DNA of 64,000 bases from Sipunculus nudus (lineage: Eukaryota; Annelida; Sipuncula; Golfingiida; Sipunculidae): positions 11,189,676 through 11,253,675 of the forward strand of contig CM049311.1 in the NCBI GenBank assembly GCA_026874595.1, read 5' to 3'. Positions 21,006-33,524 of the stretch are shown here, in pieces. Position 1 is the stretch's first letter. The number at the start of each line of letters is the position of its first letter. Under the pieces are notes generated by a model that saw only the letters and a list, made by a program, of their open reading frames with translations, searched no databases and had not been told where the DNA came from. The position numbers and the translations under genes were made by a program.

Positions 21006-21842
21006 GCATATTCCATAGCAGAATAGATAAGATAAAGATTAGTTTAATATTAAGTGACTTAGTGGGGTTATTCTCTTTCAATTACAATATGCAAATGATT
21101 ATCAAAAACTTTGTTTTCTTAACTGAAAATAAAATATGAATCTACTATAGGCCTGTATAAATACTGATCTACAGATTCTTTACTGAGAAATTAATGGGAT
21201 TATAATTTGATGTGATTTTTCAAAGGCGTCTGGCTCATACTCACGTAAGCTTATACTCGCATGTCCAATATACACCAAACTCACATATCGGTATATACTG
21301 ATATTATAGAGAAATATTTTTTTCTCGTTAACCTTCTGTGCAAGGATAGTAGAAATATGTATAAATTCATTTAATAATTGATAATTGAAATTGTTATTAA
21401 TCAATTATTAATAAGTTTTAATAAACCGTATATATGCAGGTAGATCACATTTACTTATACATGTATGAGTTCCCTCTTTAAAAAAAACCACAAATAAACA
21501 CATTATTTAGCATCCATAATGATTTGCCGGCTTAAAACCTGGCTCTGATCAGAGGCATGTATTTTATATATGATATATAATATTACGTTGAATATTAAAC
21601 GGATGGACAATTCGATGTCAGTTAATTTAGCCTTTAATCAAGTATGACTACACTTGCAAACTAAGTGCTCCCAAAATATGTATGGTGACCCATGAGGGCA
21701 GGTTACCAATTATTATCTAAGTATTATTGTATTATGGTAATGTATATGTACATGTCACAATAATAAACAAAGTCTCTCTATAATGTTCATTCAGGACCGT
21801 ACGTTTAAGAGACTGTGGGTGTGGGTGGGTACGTGTGTGTGT

Positions 21843-21859
21843 GGGGGGGGGGGGGGGGG
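21843..21859. repeat. Poly(G) tract, 17 bp
   Basis: Homopolymer run after a (GT)n stretch in otherwise AT-rich DNA. Confidence 0.9.
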
Positions 21860-22099
21860 AGTCTGGTTGGCCGAAAAATAACTATTGATTCTAAATAAAT
21901 TAAAGTTGGTCGAAGCGCAGAAAAATAAAATCATAAATTTAATTAAACCTTGTTCTTATAAAGGGAATATTGGCGAGCATTTTTTTTAAATAACGCCTTG
22001 TTTCCTTCATGCATATACTAAGAAACAAGCCATTTTCCCCTCACTTTATCCAAATATAATTTACTTTTCATCTAAATTACTTGTAATAGATGCTTCCAA

Positions 22100-22123
22100 C
22101 CCCCCCCCCCCCCCCCCCCCCCC
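22100..22123. repeat. Poly(C) tract, 24 bp
   Basis: One of the longest G/C homopolymers in the window. The opposite strand could form a G-quadruplex. Confidence 0.9.
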
Positions 22124-22419
22124 GGTAACGTTGTAGGCCAAAACAAAGGCACTGATATCATGTGCTGCATAAACTGCTAGACCCTTATCTAAGTAGGGCC
22201 GAAATGGACTGGGTGCAAGAATTGTGCAGATGCTCAATCAATTTATAAGTACCGAGTTAAACTCATTTATTCACTGAAATGCAGCAACCCATGCATGTAC
22301 TCGATAAGCCTTCAGGTGGTGGGACCAGTCCTGCCACCTTAAAAGCTTCTCTCGCTCTTTGTGCTTGTCGCTGTCTGTCTGTCTGTCTCTCCCTGTTTTT
22401 TTTCCCCTCTTACACCTAC

Positions 22420-22422
<3 letters not shown>

Positions 22423-22447
<25 letters not shown>
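22423..22447. repeat. (CA)n microsatellite
   Basis: About 12 CA units, followed 100 bp later by (CT)n runs near 22559. Reading frames here are microsatellite artefacts. Confidence 0.85.
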
Positions 22448-22451
<4 letters not shown>

Positions 22452-22943
22452 TATAGGTATACGTATGAAATTAAAAACATTTATATGTATTAAATAATGT
22501 ATCTCTGTCACACATAAATAGACAGACAAATAACAAACACATTTCACAAATAATTGATCTCTCTCTCTCTCTACCCTCCCCCCTCTCTCTCTCTTTCTGT
22601 TATGGGTAATAAATATACATCTCACACAGACGATTATTTCAATATGACAGACGCAAAGGCCCCACAGGATACAGTACATGAATCACCATGAGAAAGCTAA
22701 GGTGATTCAGTACTCGTTTTAACCACAGCCTGTAGAGCAATACATACAGCAGTGTCAGACTGTCTCAAGTACGGTTTGAAACTGGAGCTACATGTGAAAA
22801 AAGGAGAAAGTACTTGGAATAGCTTTGCTTAATTTTTTTTATTCCCTCTCACATTCCAAGTGAAAGTTAATTAGCATGGTTCAGATTTCAATTCGGGCAA
22901 AGCAGATCTAATGCGCCACCTCTCGTTGACGTTATGAACCATT

Positions 22944-22946
<3 letters not shown>

Positions 22947-23009
<63 letters not shown>

Positions 23010-23010
23010 T
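22947..23010. repeat. (TAA)n microsatellite
   Basis: About 21 units of TAA. It creates a poly-Ile reading frame that is not a gene. Confidence 0.9.
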
Positions 23011-23255
23011 ACAATTAAAATTACAATTACAAACGAAACATCAGCAATAATAAGAATATAATAAATGATAAAAAAATATACTATAATTTTAATAATTCTA
23101 AAACTTGGATACCACAAACACAAACAGCAAATGGCAAATAAGGATTTAAATAGAATTTATAATGTAATACAGTCTCAAAGTTAATTTGGATCTTTTACCG
23201 AAAGGTCTTATAATATTTTCAAACTTGTCAAACTTCAAATCAAAACTTGTCACAT

Positions 23256-23258
<3 letters not shown>

Positions 23259-23322
<64 letters not shown>
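23259..23322. repeat. (TA)n microsatellite with one interruption
   Basis: Two TA runs separated by a single AAA. No element is attached. Confidence 0.9.
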
Positions 23323-23329
<7 letters not shown>

Positions 23330-23331
<2 letters not shown>

Positions 23332-25900
23332 TAATCTGTTTATTTATATGTTTTACCGGCAAAAGAGTGATAGTTTACATAAGTGATTTTCGTTTAAATA
23401 GTTCGTCATCGGTCTTTCATAAACTATTACTTTTATGCACCGTTCAACAGCGACATCTATCGGCCACTCCCTAAATGAAAGTTGACATTTCGGATTCTCC
23501 TTGTCCTCCTGGTGTGGTTATAGTTCTGGCATTATGTAATACCAGAAACAATATATTTATTATTTTTGCTTATTTTTTTTATATTGCTTTTCTTGTTATT
23601 CTTCATTTTAAATTCATCATGGTATGAAAAAGGTGCTGGGAACTGCTTCGTTATTGCCTTTATACATGCATACGTGTATGTAAATACAGGATATTTAATT
23701 AGGTAAGAATCTGCATGGAAAGATTACAGTAATATCAACTGTGGTATATTCAATTAATTTAATTGGGTTTCGCAAGATTGTACAATACGTACTCTGCCCG
23801 AATCTCCGTACCATTGCTAAAAATAAAGACCTGTACGTACAATAGGGGGAACACGTCAATTCTTCACTATAGCAGTCTCACAGGCTGACAGGAATAAATA
23901 ATAATAAAAAAGTAAAAAAAAAAAAAAAAAAGAAAGGAAAAGAGAGAATATTTAGCATGGGACTTCTGCTACATCACTAACCGAAAGAATTTGTTCCGAC
24001 TATCTGCTCATTATCTGCGCTCGTTATATAGGGAAGTAGGCGTATATTCTTTTAGTTTTACTGGAACCAAAATCAAGTGTTTAATGCAAGTACGCCCCTT
24101 TTCCATTTTGCATACTTGTATTTATTGGCTTTTTTTAACATTCCAGTTTAGTTTCAGTTAGTTTTGATTTTTTGACAAGACAGACATCGACTTTTATGTT
24201 CATCCAGTCAGCTAAGTACCTGGGTATCGATCAAATTCGGATCAATAAAAAAAGTCACTGCTTAAGCTGTCCATTGTCACTTGGGTGATAAAATAGAACG
24301 GTACATGTAGCGCCACCTGGCCACGATTGACAGTACAAACAAGTGTTTGCATGAGACCTCAGTTGGTATCACCCCACCACACGTGATGTTCTGGCCATCC
24401 AGCTCCCAAATTTTATACAATGGGTAAGTTTCCACATTTGTTTACAAGTATTTTTCAGCCGAATTCCAATTTAAGTTCTATAATGTGGCTACATTTCTAA
24501 ACATCAACCGGGTATTAGAGGAAGAGATCGATTGATTGTTTGGCCCAACTTGTCGTTAGGTCACAGTTTCCGCCCTGCCAGTGCCATACGCCCTTACTGG
24601 GCCTTAGTTTTTTTTTTAATATAAAATTACTCCAGAACTGGACTGTTCGGGGCCTATATATAATCAAATAGTCTATGTTACCCCCGTGACATGTGTTACG
24701 AGGCAACATAGACTATCAGATTATAGATGTCATGGAGTATACGGAGGTGTGTTTATTGTGTACGAGTACAATTATATGGAGAGGTCGAACTTGTTTTGTT
24801 GATGTTTTGTCTTTGTGTTCATTTAATGCGTAATAGCACTATAATATTTATAGTCATAACAAAGCAAGCAATGCCAGTGCCCCCCAACCAGTTGGAATTT
24901 GATATATATATTATTAGAGTTAAACACATACATATCATTTTAAATATATATTAACGTGTATTCATGAATTAAATAAATATAAGAATAAATATAAACTAAA
25001 ACATAATTACATATAAAATGTCTAAGACAATTACATTTATGCTATTTATTCTTAAATTTTTGAATCCTTAGCCTATGGTAGCGCGTATAGAATCCGTTCT
25101 ACATGGACGAGGTTATGGATGTATACGGACGGACATAATATGATGTTTAGGATTCATGTTATGGAGTAGTAAGACAGAGTATGCGAAATCCGTCGGTCCT
25201 GCGGACCTGACCGGCTGAAAATGTGCGGGCCCGATAAAATCTCTAATCCAGCCGGACCTGGTGTCCGTCTGTTTCCCAGCATTACATATTATTCGAATTG
25301 GAGACTAACTTTCCTTAATTTGCTTTCCTGTCACTGCGTAAACTGCTCCATGTGCATTTGTTGTCATAAATTTGATGGCAAAGCGAAGGCAGAATACAGA
25401 TGGCCGTGATTCGCCTGTGCATTTAATTTCTTTAAAAAGATAAAATCGCAGCCAATCAAAATTGCCATAAGAGTTACTTATGAGCCATTCAGTCCGTCAG
25501 TCTAAACAACAGACGCTATTATTGGATAATTTGGTTCTCAGACATTTCGCAAGATGCCAATTCGCAGCGTCAAATGTGCCGTTTCGCCCCAGACGTTTTC
25601 GCGACATCTTGTCAACGGGGCCAGGAGCCTAAATTATTTTTAAGTTGAAATGAGATAATCAACCATAACTCGCCAGTTTTGTATACTTGTGTGTCAAAAA
25701 ATTTATGAACGGACCCTCAGATGGGAACTATCTTATACCAGGCACGATTTAGGGTAGTACTTTCAAAACGTTTTTTTTTGTCACCCTGACAAATGGGGGG
25801 TAAACATCACAATTTATTTTCACATGTCACACTAGTATAATGTACTAGTGTATATAATATATTGTGTGTAATATATGCTCATCTTGTACTCGGGTATCTT
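23330..25900. other. Mostly non-coding, possible promoter patches
   Basis: No coding exon is supported. A GC-richer stretch at 24300-24430 ends in ACAATGG|gtaagt, which could be a first exon with a donor straight after the start codon; nothing else backs this. A hairpin lies at 24662-24722. Confidence 0.4.
24662..24722. repeat. 18-bp-arm hairpin
   Basis: The arms AATCAAATAGTCTATGTT and AACATAGACTATCAGATT pair with two mismatches around a 25-base loop. It may be a remnant of a small inverted-repeat element. The first arm and the loop lie just outside a GGGCC-containing segment. Confidence 0.6.
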
Positions 25901-25904
25901 GTAT

Positions 25905-26340
25905 TAGTCACCCTAGTCAGACCCCTCTTTCCTCAGATGCCATCACAAATGGATGCAAACATCACAAATTTATTAAAGAGGCATACACTTCCCTACTATA
26001 CATACCAAACATCACAAATGGATGTTAACATCACAAGCTACCAAGTCATCCCAGTCAGACCCCTCTTTCCTGAGATGCCATCACAAATGGATGCAAACAT
26101 CACAAAAAGGGGCATACACTACCCTCCTATACATACCAAACATCACAAATGGATGTAAACATCACAAGCTACCAAGTCACCCCTGCCAGACCCCTCTTTC
26201 CTTAGATGCCATCACAAATGGATGCAAACATCACAAATTAATTATAGAAGGGACATACACTACTCTCATATGCATACCAAACATCACAAATGGATGTTAA
26301 CATCACAAGCTACCAAGTCACCCCAATCTGACCCCTTTTT
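25905..26340. repeat. Satellite array, left part (138-bp units)
   Basis: The units contain TCCTGAGATGCCATCACAAA, ATGGATG.AAACATCACAA and CATACACTACTCTC. The array is interrupted at 26340/26341 by a Helentron-like element and resumes at 29744 in the same phase. Confidence 0.85.
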
Positions 26341-26659
26341 AGCTCAGCTGACTGAAAGTGATCTGAGCTATAGCGATCACTCTTTGTCCGTCGTCCGTCT
26401 GTCCGTCCGTTAACCAGGCACAAATCGTAACCGCTGGACCTAGAACCTTGTAACTTGGGATTCTGAGAGGTCCATAAAAAATCTCCTTGGAAACCAGAAA
26501 TTAGGTCTCTGTTACCCATATCCTTCTAGCTATGTGGCCCCAAAGTACCCCCCAGAAAAGTAAAAAATTTCATACAAAAACTTCAATATCTCATTAACTA
26601 CTTGACTGATGGTCATGATTTTTGGCATACATATTGATCATGAGATGTTACATCACTTT

Positions 26660-28380
26660 CTGCAGACTGGTGGCGCAACCCTGTATTTTTCGATTTTTTA
26701 CGAATTTTTTTCTCTATTTTTGAGACCTTTAAAAATGTGAACATCTGTTAACAAGGCACAAATCATAAAGACTGGACTAAGAATCTTAATTCTTGACACA
26801 CTGAGAGGTCCATGAAAAATCTCCTTGGAAACCAGAAATTAGGTCTCTGTTACCCATATCCTTTGAGCTATGGGGCCCCAAAGTACCCCCCAGAATAGTA
26901 AAAAATTTCATACAAAAACTTCAATATCTCAATAACTACATCACTGATGGTCTTCATTTTTGGCATACATATTGATCATGAGATGTTCAATCAGTTCCTG
27001 CAGACTGGTGGCGCCACCTGTACTGTTTGATTTTTTACGATTTTTTCCTCAATTTTTAAGACCTTTGAAGATGCTGTCATCTGTTAGCGTGGCACAAATT
27101 GTAACGACTGGACCTAGAATCTTCATTTTCGACACACTGAGAGACCTATGAAAAGTCTCCAAGGAAACCAAAAATTAGGTCTCTGTTACCCATATCCTTC
27201 GAGCTATGGGGCCCGAAATTACCCCCCAGAATAGTCAAAAATTTCATACAAAAACTTCAATATCTCATTAACTACATCACTGATGGTCATGATTTTCGAC
27301 ATACGTATTGATCATTAGATGTTTCATCAGTTTGTGCAGACTGGTGGCGCCACCTGCATTTTTCAATGTTCACGAATTGTTTTCTCCATTTTTGAGACCT
27401 TTAAGGATGTAGTTATCTGTCAACAGGGTACAAATCGTAATGACTGGACCTAGAATCTTCGTTCTTGACACACAGGGAGACCCATGATAAGTCTCCATGG
27501 AAACATGAAATTTGGTCTCTGTTACCCATATCCTTTGAGCTATGGCACTCCAAAGTACAGCTCAGAATAATGGAAAATTTGATACAAAAGCTAAAGTATC
27601 TGAACAACTAATGCAGAGATAACCATAATTGTTTGCATGGATATTGATCATGGAGTATTTCATAAGTTTCTGCAGACTGGTGGCACCACCTGTATTTGTT
27701 CGTTTTTTTTTTACGAAATTTTTCTGTATTTTTGAGACCTTTGAAGATATGAACATCTGTTAACAGGGCACAAATCATAAAAACTGGACCAAGAATCTTC
27801 ATTCTTGACACACAGGGAGACCCATGAAAAGTCTCCATGGAAACTTGAAATTAAGTCTCTGTTACCCATATTCTTTAAGCTGTATGGGTCCAAAATACCC
27901 CCCCCCCCCCCCCCCCGAATAATGGAAAATTTGATACAAAAACTGCAGTATTTCAATAACTACAACACTGATGGTCATGATTTTCGGCATACATATTGAT
28001 CATGAGCTGTTCCATCAGTTTCTGCAGACTGGGTGTGCCATCTCTATTTTTTTTTCAAATCTTTACGAATTTTTTTTTTTTTTTGAGACCTTTAAAGATG
28101 TGGTTATCTGTCAACAGGGTACAAATCGCAACAACTGGACCTAGAATCTTCATTCTTGTCATGCAAGGAGGCCCATGAAAGGTGCCTGTGGAAACTTGAA
28201 ATTAGGTCTCTGTTACCCATATCCTTCAAGCTAAAGGACTCCGAAGTATCCCTCAGAATAATGGACAATTTGATACAAAAACTGAAGTATCTGAACAACT
28301 AATGCAGAGATCACCATGATTTTTTGCATGGATATTGACCATTAAGTGTTTTTATTAGTTTCTGCAGACTGAAGGAGCCA
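26660..28380. repeat. 338-bp satellite units inside the element
   Basis: Inverted relative to 780-3430. The palindromic core lies at about 26679, 27007, 27343 and 27680, with decayed copies near 28017 and 28370. A 19-bp poly(C) tract (27898-27916) expands the C run present in each unit. Confidence 0.8.
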
Positions 28381-28391
28381 CCTGTATTTTT

Positions 28392-28421
28392 GTATCCGCC
28401 AAAACAAAGTTTTACGGATAC
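28392..28421. repeat. Conserved hairpin inside the element
   Basis: GTATCCGCCAAAAC pairs with GTTTTACGGATAC. Same structure as at 756-785 and 6888-6917. It is followed by a CCGCCGCGGCGG palindrome. Confidence 0.55.
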
Positions 28422-28479
28422 TATGTTTTTGACAGAGTTCCTCCGCCGCGGCGGCGTTCGTTTCCAGAGAGCTCCTCGG

Positions 28480-29470
28480 AGACTAATGGACTGATTTTTC
28501 CCAAACTTACACCTATTATCGGGTCACATGTGAACTGGTGCCTAACCAATTTGCATTGACCTCTGACCTTTTCTCTCTATCCAATGTCCATTTGTGGGTC
28601 TGTTTCCACTCATAAACCCTCATATCTCGGGAACCGTTTGACCGATCAGGAAATAAAATTGATACAAATGTAGCCCTTGGATTGCTTATAACATACACAA
28701 AAAATGGTGGCGCCACCTGTAACCATGTTTGCACAGTGTCCATCTGTTCATCTGCCTTGGGTTAAAATCACTCATATCTCTGCAGTGAATTGACTAATTT
28801 ACCTGAAATTCGTCATGTGTATACATCCAGGATAGCTTTCTTGATTTTATGACAGGTGGCGCCACCTACGTTCACGTTCACGCTGATGACATCCAAGCTT
28901 ATATCTCGGGAACCGTTTGACCGATCAGGAAATAAAATTTATACAAATGAAGCCCTTTGATAGCTCTGTAACATACACAAAAAATGGTGGCGCCACCTGT
29001 AACAATGTTTGCACAGGGTCTGTCTGTTAGTCTGCCGTGGCCTAAAATCACTCATTTCTCTGTAGTGGTTCGACATAACTGCCTAAAATTTTGCAGGTTT
29101 ATACATCGTGGACAGCTTTCTTGGTTTTATGACAGGTGGCGCCACCTTCATTCTAGTTAACGCTGGACACATCCAAGCTCATATCTCAGGAATCATTTGA
29201 CCGATTGGGCCAAAATTGTGCATGTGTTTAGATCTCACATAGGTCTTTATCATACACAAAACTGGAGGGGTTACCTGCAAAGATTTTTGCACAGTGTTTG
29301 TCTGTTTGTCTGCCATGGGCAAAAATCGCTCATATACATGTAGTGGTTTGACTTTTCTGCCTAAAATTTTGCAGGTGTATACAACTTGGACAGCTTTCTG
29401 GATTTGTGGTAGGTGGCACAACCTACATACACATTTAGGCTGCAGACATCCATGCTAATATGCAACATAC
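28480..29470. repeat. 240-bp satellite units inside the element
   Basis: GGTGGCGCCACC cores at about 28706, 28856, 28988 and 29134, with a decayed one near 29411. This is the mirror image of 1-560. Confidence 0.75.
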
Positions 29471-29743
29471 CTCACTCTATTTCCCCTTGCCACTCAATCC
29501 ATGCCTCACTATCCGATTTTGGCAGATACATGTAGTCACTTGTCGGTTACCTGTATTCTAGTTTTAAAAGTTTACACATTTTTCTCTATTTTTGAGATAT
29601 ATAAATACAGACTAAATCTTGGCCTGTTGGTTAATCTGTTTGATGCTTCAGTTGAATGGGTATATACTACCATTCTGATGATAAAATTTCCTTTTGCGAA
29701 TCTCTTCCCAGTCAGCTGAGCGTCATGACCCATGGGTCACTTG

Positions 29744-30890
29744 TTCCTGAGATGCCATCACAAATGGGTGCAAACATCACAAATTTACTGAAGGGACATA
29801 CACTACTCTCCTATAGGTATCAAACATCACAAATGGATGTAAACATCACAAGCTACCAAAGTCACCCCTGCCAGACCTCTTTTTCCTGAGATGCCATCAA
29901 AAATGGATGCAAACATCACAAATTTATAGAAGGGACATACACTACTCTCATATGCATACCAAACATCACAAATGGATGTAAACATCACAAGCTACCAAGT
30001 CACTCCAATCTGACCCCTTTTTCCTGAGATGCCATCACAAATGGATGCAAACATCACAAATTTACTGAAGGGACATACACTACTCTCCTATAGGTACCAA
30101 ACATCACAAATGTATGTAAACATCACAAGCTACCAAAGTCACCCCTGCCAGACCTCTTTTTCCTGAGATGCCATCACAAATGGATGCAAACATCACAAAT
30201 TTATAGAAGGGACATACACTACTCTCCTATAGATGCCAAACATCACAAATGGATGTAAACATCACAAGCTAATAGTCACCGCAATCTGACCCCTCTTTCC
30301 TGAGATGCCATCACAAATGGATGCAAACATCACAAACTTATAGAAGGGACATACACTACTCTCATATGCATACCAAACATCACAAATGGATGTAAACATC
30401 ACAAGCTACCAAGTCACCCCAATCTGACCCCTCTTTCCTGAGATGCCATCACAAATAGATGCAAACATCACAAATTTATAGAAGTGACATTCACTACTCT
30501 CCTATACATACCAAACATCACAAATGGATGCAAACATCACAAATTTATTGAAGGGACATACACTACTCTCCTTTACATACCAAACATCACAAATGGATGC
30601 AAACATCACAAATTTATTGAAGGGACATACACTACTCTCCTTTACATACCAAACATCACAAATGGATGCAAACATCACAAATTTATTGAAGGGACATACA
30701 CTACTCTCCTATAGTCATACCAAACATCACAAATGGATGCAAACATCACAAATTTATTGAAGGGACATACACTACTCTCCTTTACATACCAAACATCACA
30801 AATGGATGCAAACATCACAAATTTATTGAAGGGACATACACTACTCTCCTATACATACCAAACATCACAAACATCACACTATCCTATCAC
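29744..30890. repeat. Satellite array, right part (138-bp then 69-bp units)
   Basis: The TCCTGAGATG landmark recurs at about 30022, 30161, 30298 and 30436, giving 137-139 bp. From about 30484 to 30860 only the half-unit is repeated (CACAAATTTATTGAAGGGAC) at about 69 bp. The 138-bp unit is therefore a diverged dimer of the 69-bp monomer. Long frames in this region are repeat artefacts. Confidence 0.88.
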
Positions 30891-30921
30891 ACATGGCAAG
30901 CAACACAAATGAATGTAAGCA

Positions 30922-32217
30922 TCAGAAGCTAGTTAGAACAGACACCTGTGTCAAGTGAACATCATTTATTAAACAATATAACAATTTTTTATAGACAAAT
31001 GTGTAACAATACAAATACATGGAGCAATAACTAGCATCTTTCCATGCTTCTGCAAATGCTTCGAATGACACCCAGGCATGCTGTCTGTAGAGAAAAGTAT
31101 TACAAATTAAAAATTTAAGATTTTTTATAGATAAATGTGTAACATATTATTACAGGGATCATAAAGTCCACTAATAAACTTTACAAAATTTATTATGACA
31201 GTTTTACTTACGCAAATGCCCATTGGAGATTGTAGATTTGTCTGTCTATATACACACTGTCTGTAGCTTCAATGGCAGGACGTGGTGTATCATAAAATGT
31301 GAACCCCTCCTTCTTTGAGCCATACATGGCAAAATTATACAGAGTATAACACTTGTTACATTTTAGACACACTTTAAGTTTTTCCATAACACTTCCATTG
31401 GGTGCAAGGTATCTGACTTTGGTGGCCTTATTGTGAATATTAAGGGCATATCCCTCTCCATTTCTTTTTTTACATTTCAAACAGGAGCTAGTTGGTGGCG
31501 CCAGGCAATACATTTCACACAGTTGCACTGAAGAAGAGTCAACTATTTTAAAAATGTCCGCTTGTTGCATCTCTTTACAAATATCCAAAAATTGGAATTG
31601 TGAAAGCTGGTTATTGAGAGCAGCCAAATTGCAGCGAAAACTAAAGGGTAGTGTTGCGGGCACTTTTTCGTAATTCTTCAAGCATGTTTGACACCACTTT
31701 ATATCCATATTTGACTGTGAACAGGAGCATACACTTTTCTTGATCAAGCCCTTGAGATATCTCCAGGTTTTGCAGCTTTTCAATCAGAACCAGCAGCTAT
31801 AAAAGTAAAATATGGTTAAAATATACACAGGGAAATATCCAATAAAAATATACACAGGGAATTGCCGTATAAACAAGTCATATTGACTTTTTCACATTTA
31901 TTAAAGGGAAAGTTAATTAACCGTTTTGTATATAAAGCAACTTTACATTATCAGATATCAGACATAGATAAGGGCTGTAAGACCAAATATAATTACACAG
32001 GGCATTACCCTGTAAAAATTTTATTTTTTTTTCAATTTTATTAAGGGAATGGTAAATTAACCTTTTTTGGATTATAAAGCAACTTTACATCAGGTAACAG
32101 ACGTAGATAAAAAGTTAACATATTGACGCACCTCGCTTTCAGTTTGTGCTTTGGCTTCTGCACATTCAAATTGTTCATCTAGGACACTTCGTTTAATTTT
32201 CCTTGGCCTTGTGAGTT
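30922..32217 (-). pseudogene. Broken gene with KDZ-transposase-associated cysteine cluster (CxC5-like)
   Basis: Three exons can be placed: 32217-32132, 31796-31212 and 31084-30922. The donors (GAG|gtgcgt, TTTGC|gtaagt) and acceptors (tgtttag, cttttatag, ctctacag) are good. The middle exon has paired cysteines (CLKCKK, KVCLKCNKCYTLYNF) followed by YGSKKEGFTFYD and DSVYIDRQIYN, as in the CxC5-like cluster that precedes KDZ (Kyakuja-Dileera-Zisupton) transposases. The last exon begins QHAWVSFEAFAEAW, which normally leads into the transposase. That domain is missing here: the frame stops at 30922 and the satellite follows. The middle exon changes frame near 31640-31655: the phase-consistent frame runs from the acceptor to a TAG at 31641, while the cysteine cluster is one base out of register. 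I read this as a decayed, truncated transposon gene. Confidence 0.65.
31890..32110. repeat. Tandem duplication in the intron of the broken KDZ-type gene
   Basis: Two copies of a block of roughly 130 bp share 'attaaccgttttg' and 'ataaagcaactttacat' segments. A shorter duplication (aaaatatacacagggaa, twice) lies at about 31817-31861. Confidence 0.6.
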
Positions 32218-32519
32218 CTAAACAAAGACAAAAGTAATGTAGGTTGTTTTGGTTGGTTTCAAACAATAGACAACAACAGAAGCACTTGAAGAGAACAAAG
32301 TACTGCTCGCCACATAAGGTTTTTACTACAGCATCTAAATGACAACCAGTAGACACTGTTGATTGGTACAACATTACACCAAAAAATGTTTACTGCAAGC
32401 ACACATTTGTGCTTAAGATGTAGTGCTTGTGCTATCAGTACGTAGTTTAAGGTATTAATAGAGCAACTTATGTATATTATCCATCCATCTGTTGAATAGG
32501 ATATTCTAAAAATAAAAGA

Positions 32520-33100
32520 GCTAATATTTAGAATATAGTGCCCCACTGTCCCGCCAGAGGTCGTTCCTAAATCAACATGTGTGCTGCGTGCGTTGCGATC
32601 AGGACATCAGGGGGCGAATTTGATTGTACAAAACGTCATGGTTACAAAACAACATTTTAAGTTTAAACCTATCGGAAATGCAATAAAAGATTTAACTAAT
32701 ACAAGCCTTATTTTTTGTATTGACACTCACTGACTGTCCATTATAAATAAAATACCCAGGCATTTTCACCATGTACCCATAGATCCTCTGAGCAAATAAA
32801 ATTTCAATTTTTTAAAATTTCCATACATTTCCCCTTTGAATATATTAGAGATGTTAATTTGTATTTATACTTCTCAGTATTATATGAATAATTCTCTTGA
32901 CACCAGTTATTAATGATAATTTTTAATCATAGAAAAATATAATTGGGCATTAAAATATCCAATTATATACTTCGTGGCAGGTCCTGCAGAAATCTGGCAG
33001 GACCGGCTATAAGCCCTCTGCAGCAGGACCTACTGTCCTGCTGCCAACTGCAAGTTTTTGCAAACTCTGGTAAGACTAAGAGGCATGTAGATTTCATTTC
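32520..33100. other. GC-richer patch and palindromic word cluster, no gene
   Basis: 32545-32620 has CCGCCAGAGGTCG and CATCAGGGGGCGA, weak CTCF-like strings. 32970-33060 holds several GGTCCTGC/GCAGGACC words in both orientations, as in a transposon end. No coding sequence is supported. Confidence 0.35.
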
Positions 33101-33516
33101 ATCAGGCATGTCATGGCTTATGTAAATTACTAATTAATATGAGATGGTCCAGTTAGTTTAAACCATCTTGGATATGAAGAATGGATTCTATACTGGGGCC
33201 AGCTTATGTTTGACAGGTTCAAAATAATATTTATATAAAATATACCACCATCAAATCTAGTCAGTTACCGGTAATGTATAATACCCTGTCCAGCCTGTTA
33301 GGGCTATTCATGTTCAGGGTTGTTCGATCTCTCTAAACACACAGAATCCGGCATTTTTTTGTACATTCAACGAAACACCCTATAAATATATTTGAAGCTA
33401 GAGACAAAATGTAACACCAAGCGATAATAATCATCTGATGAATATATCTCTGCAATATTCTGTCATAAATCTATGACATAAAGATAAAACAAGTGTTACC
33501 TGCTGTGATCGGTTCA

Positions 33517-33524
33517 CTGGAGGA
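33517..33524. repeat. 8-bp target duplication, left (ctggagga)
   Basis: Repeated exactly at 35116-35123, on the other side of the hAT-like element. Confidence 0.9.

Larger units (their letters stand above)
26341..29743 (+). mobile_element. Helentron-like element, complete, inserted in a satellite
   Basis: It begins AGCTCAGCTGAC, which has a nearby hairpin (agtgatc...gatcact) and a GTCCGTC-rich stretch. It ends CAGCTGAGCGTC, then the palindrome TGACCCATGGGTCA and CTTG. Flanks are GACCCC-TTTTT on the left and TT-CCTGAG on the right. An uninterrupted satellite unit (30013-30027) reads GACCCC-TTTTT-CCTGAG, so the insertion was inside a T run with no other change. About 3.4 kb of tandem repeats fills the interior. 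Subterminal inverted repeats, a terminal palindrome, T-T insertion and internal tandem repeats are known traits of non-autonomous Helentrons (HINEs). No Rep/helicase is encoded. Confidence 0.72.

Noticed and set aside
22271-23386. Frames over (CA)n, (TAA)n and (TA)n tracts
   Set aside because: Low-complexity peptides produced by microsatellites.
24300-24430. First exon with ATGG|gtaagt
   Set aside because: A single donor-like string after an ATG is too little evidence, and no downstream exon could be matched.
30484-30760. Reading frames in the satellite
   Set aside because: They consist of repeated satellite codons and arise because the 69-bp period is divisible by three.
25905-30890. CRISPR-like array
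   Set aside because: Units are satellite dimers without unique spacers, and the genome is clearly animal.
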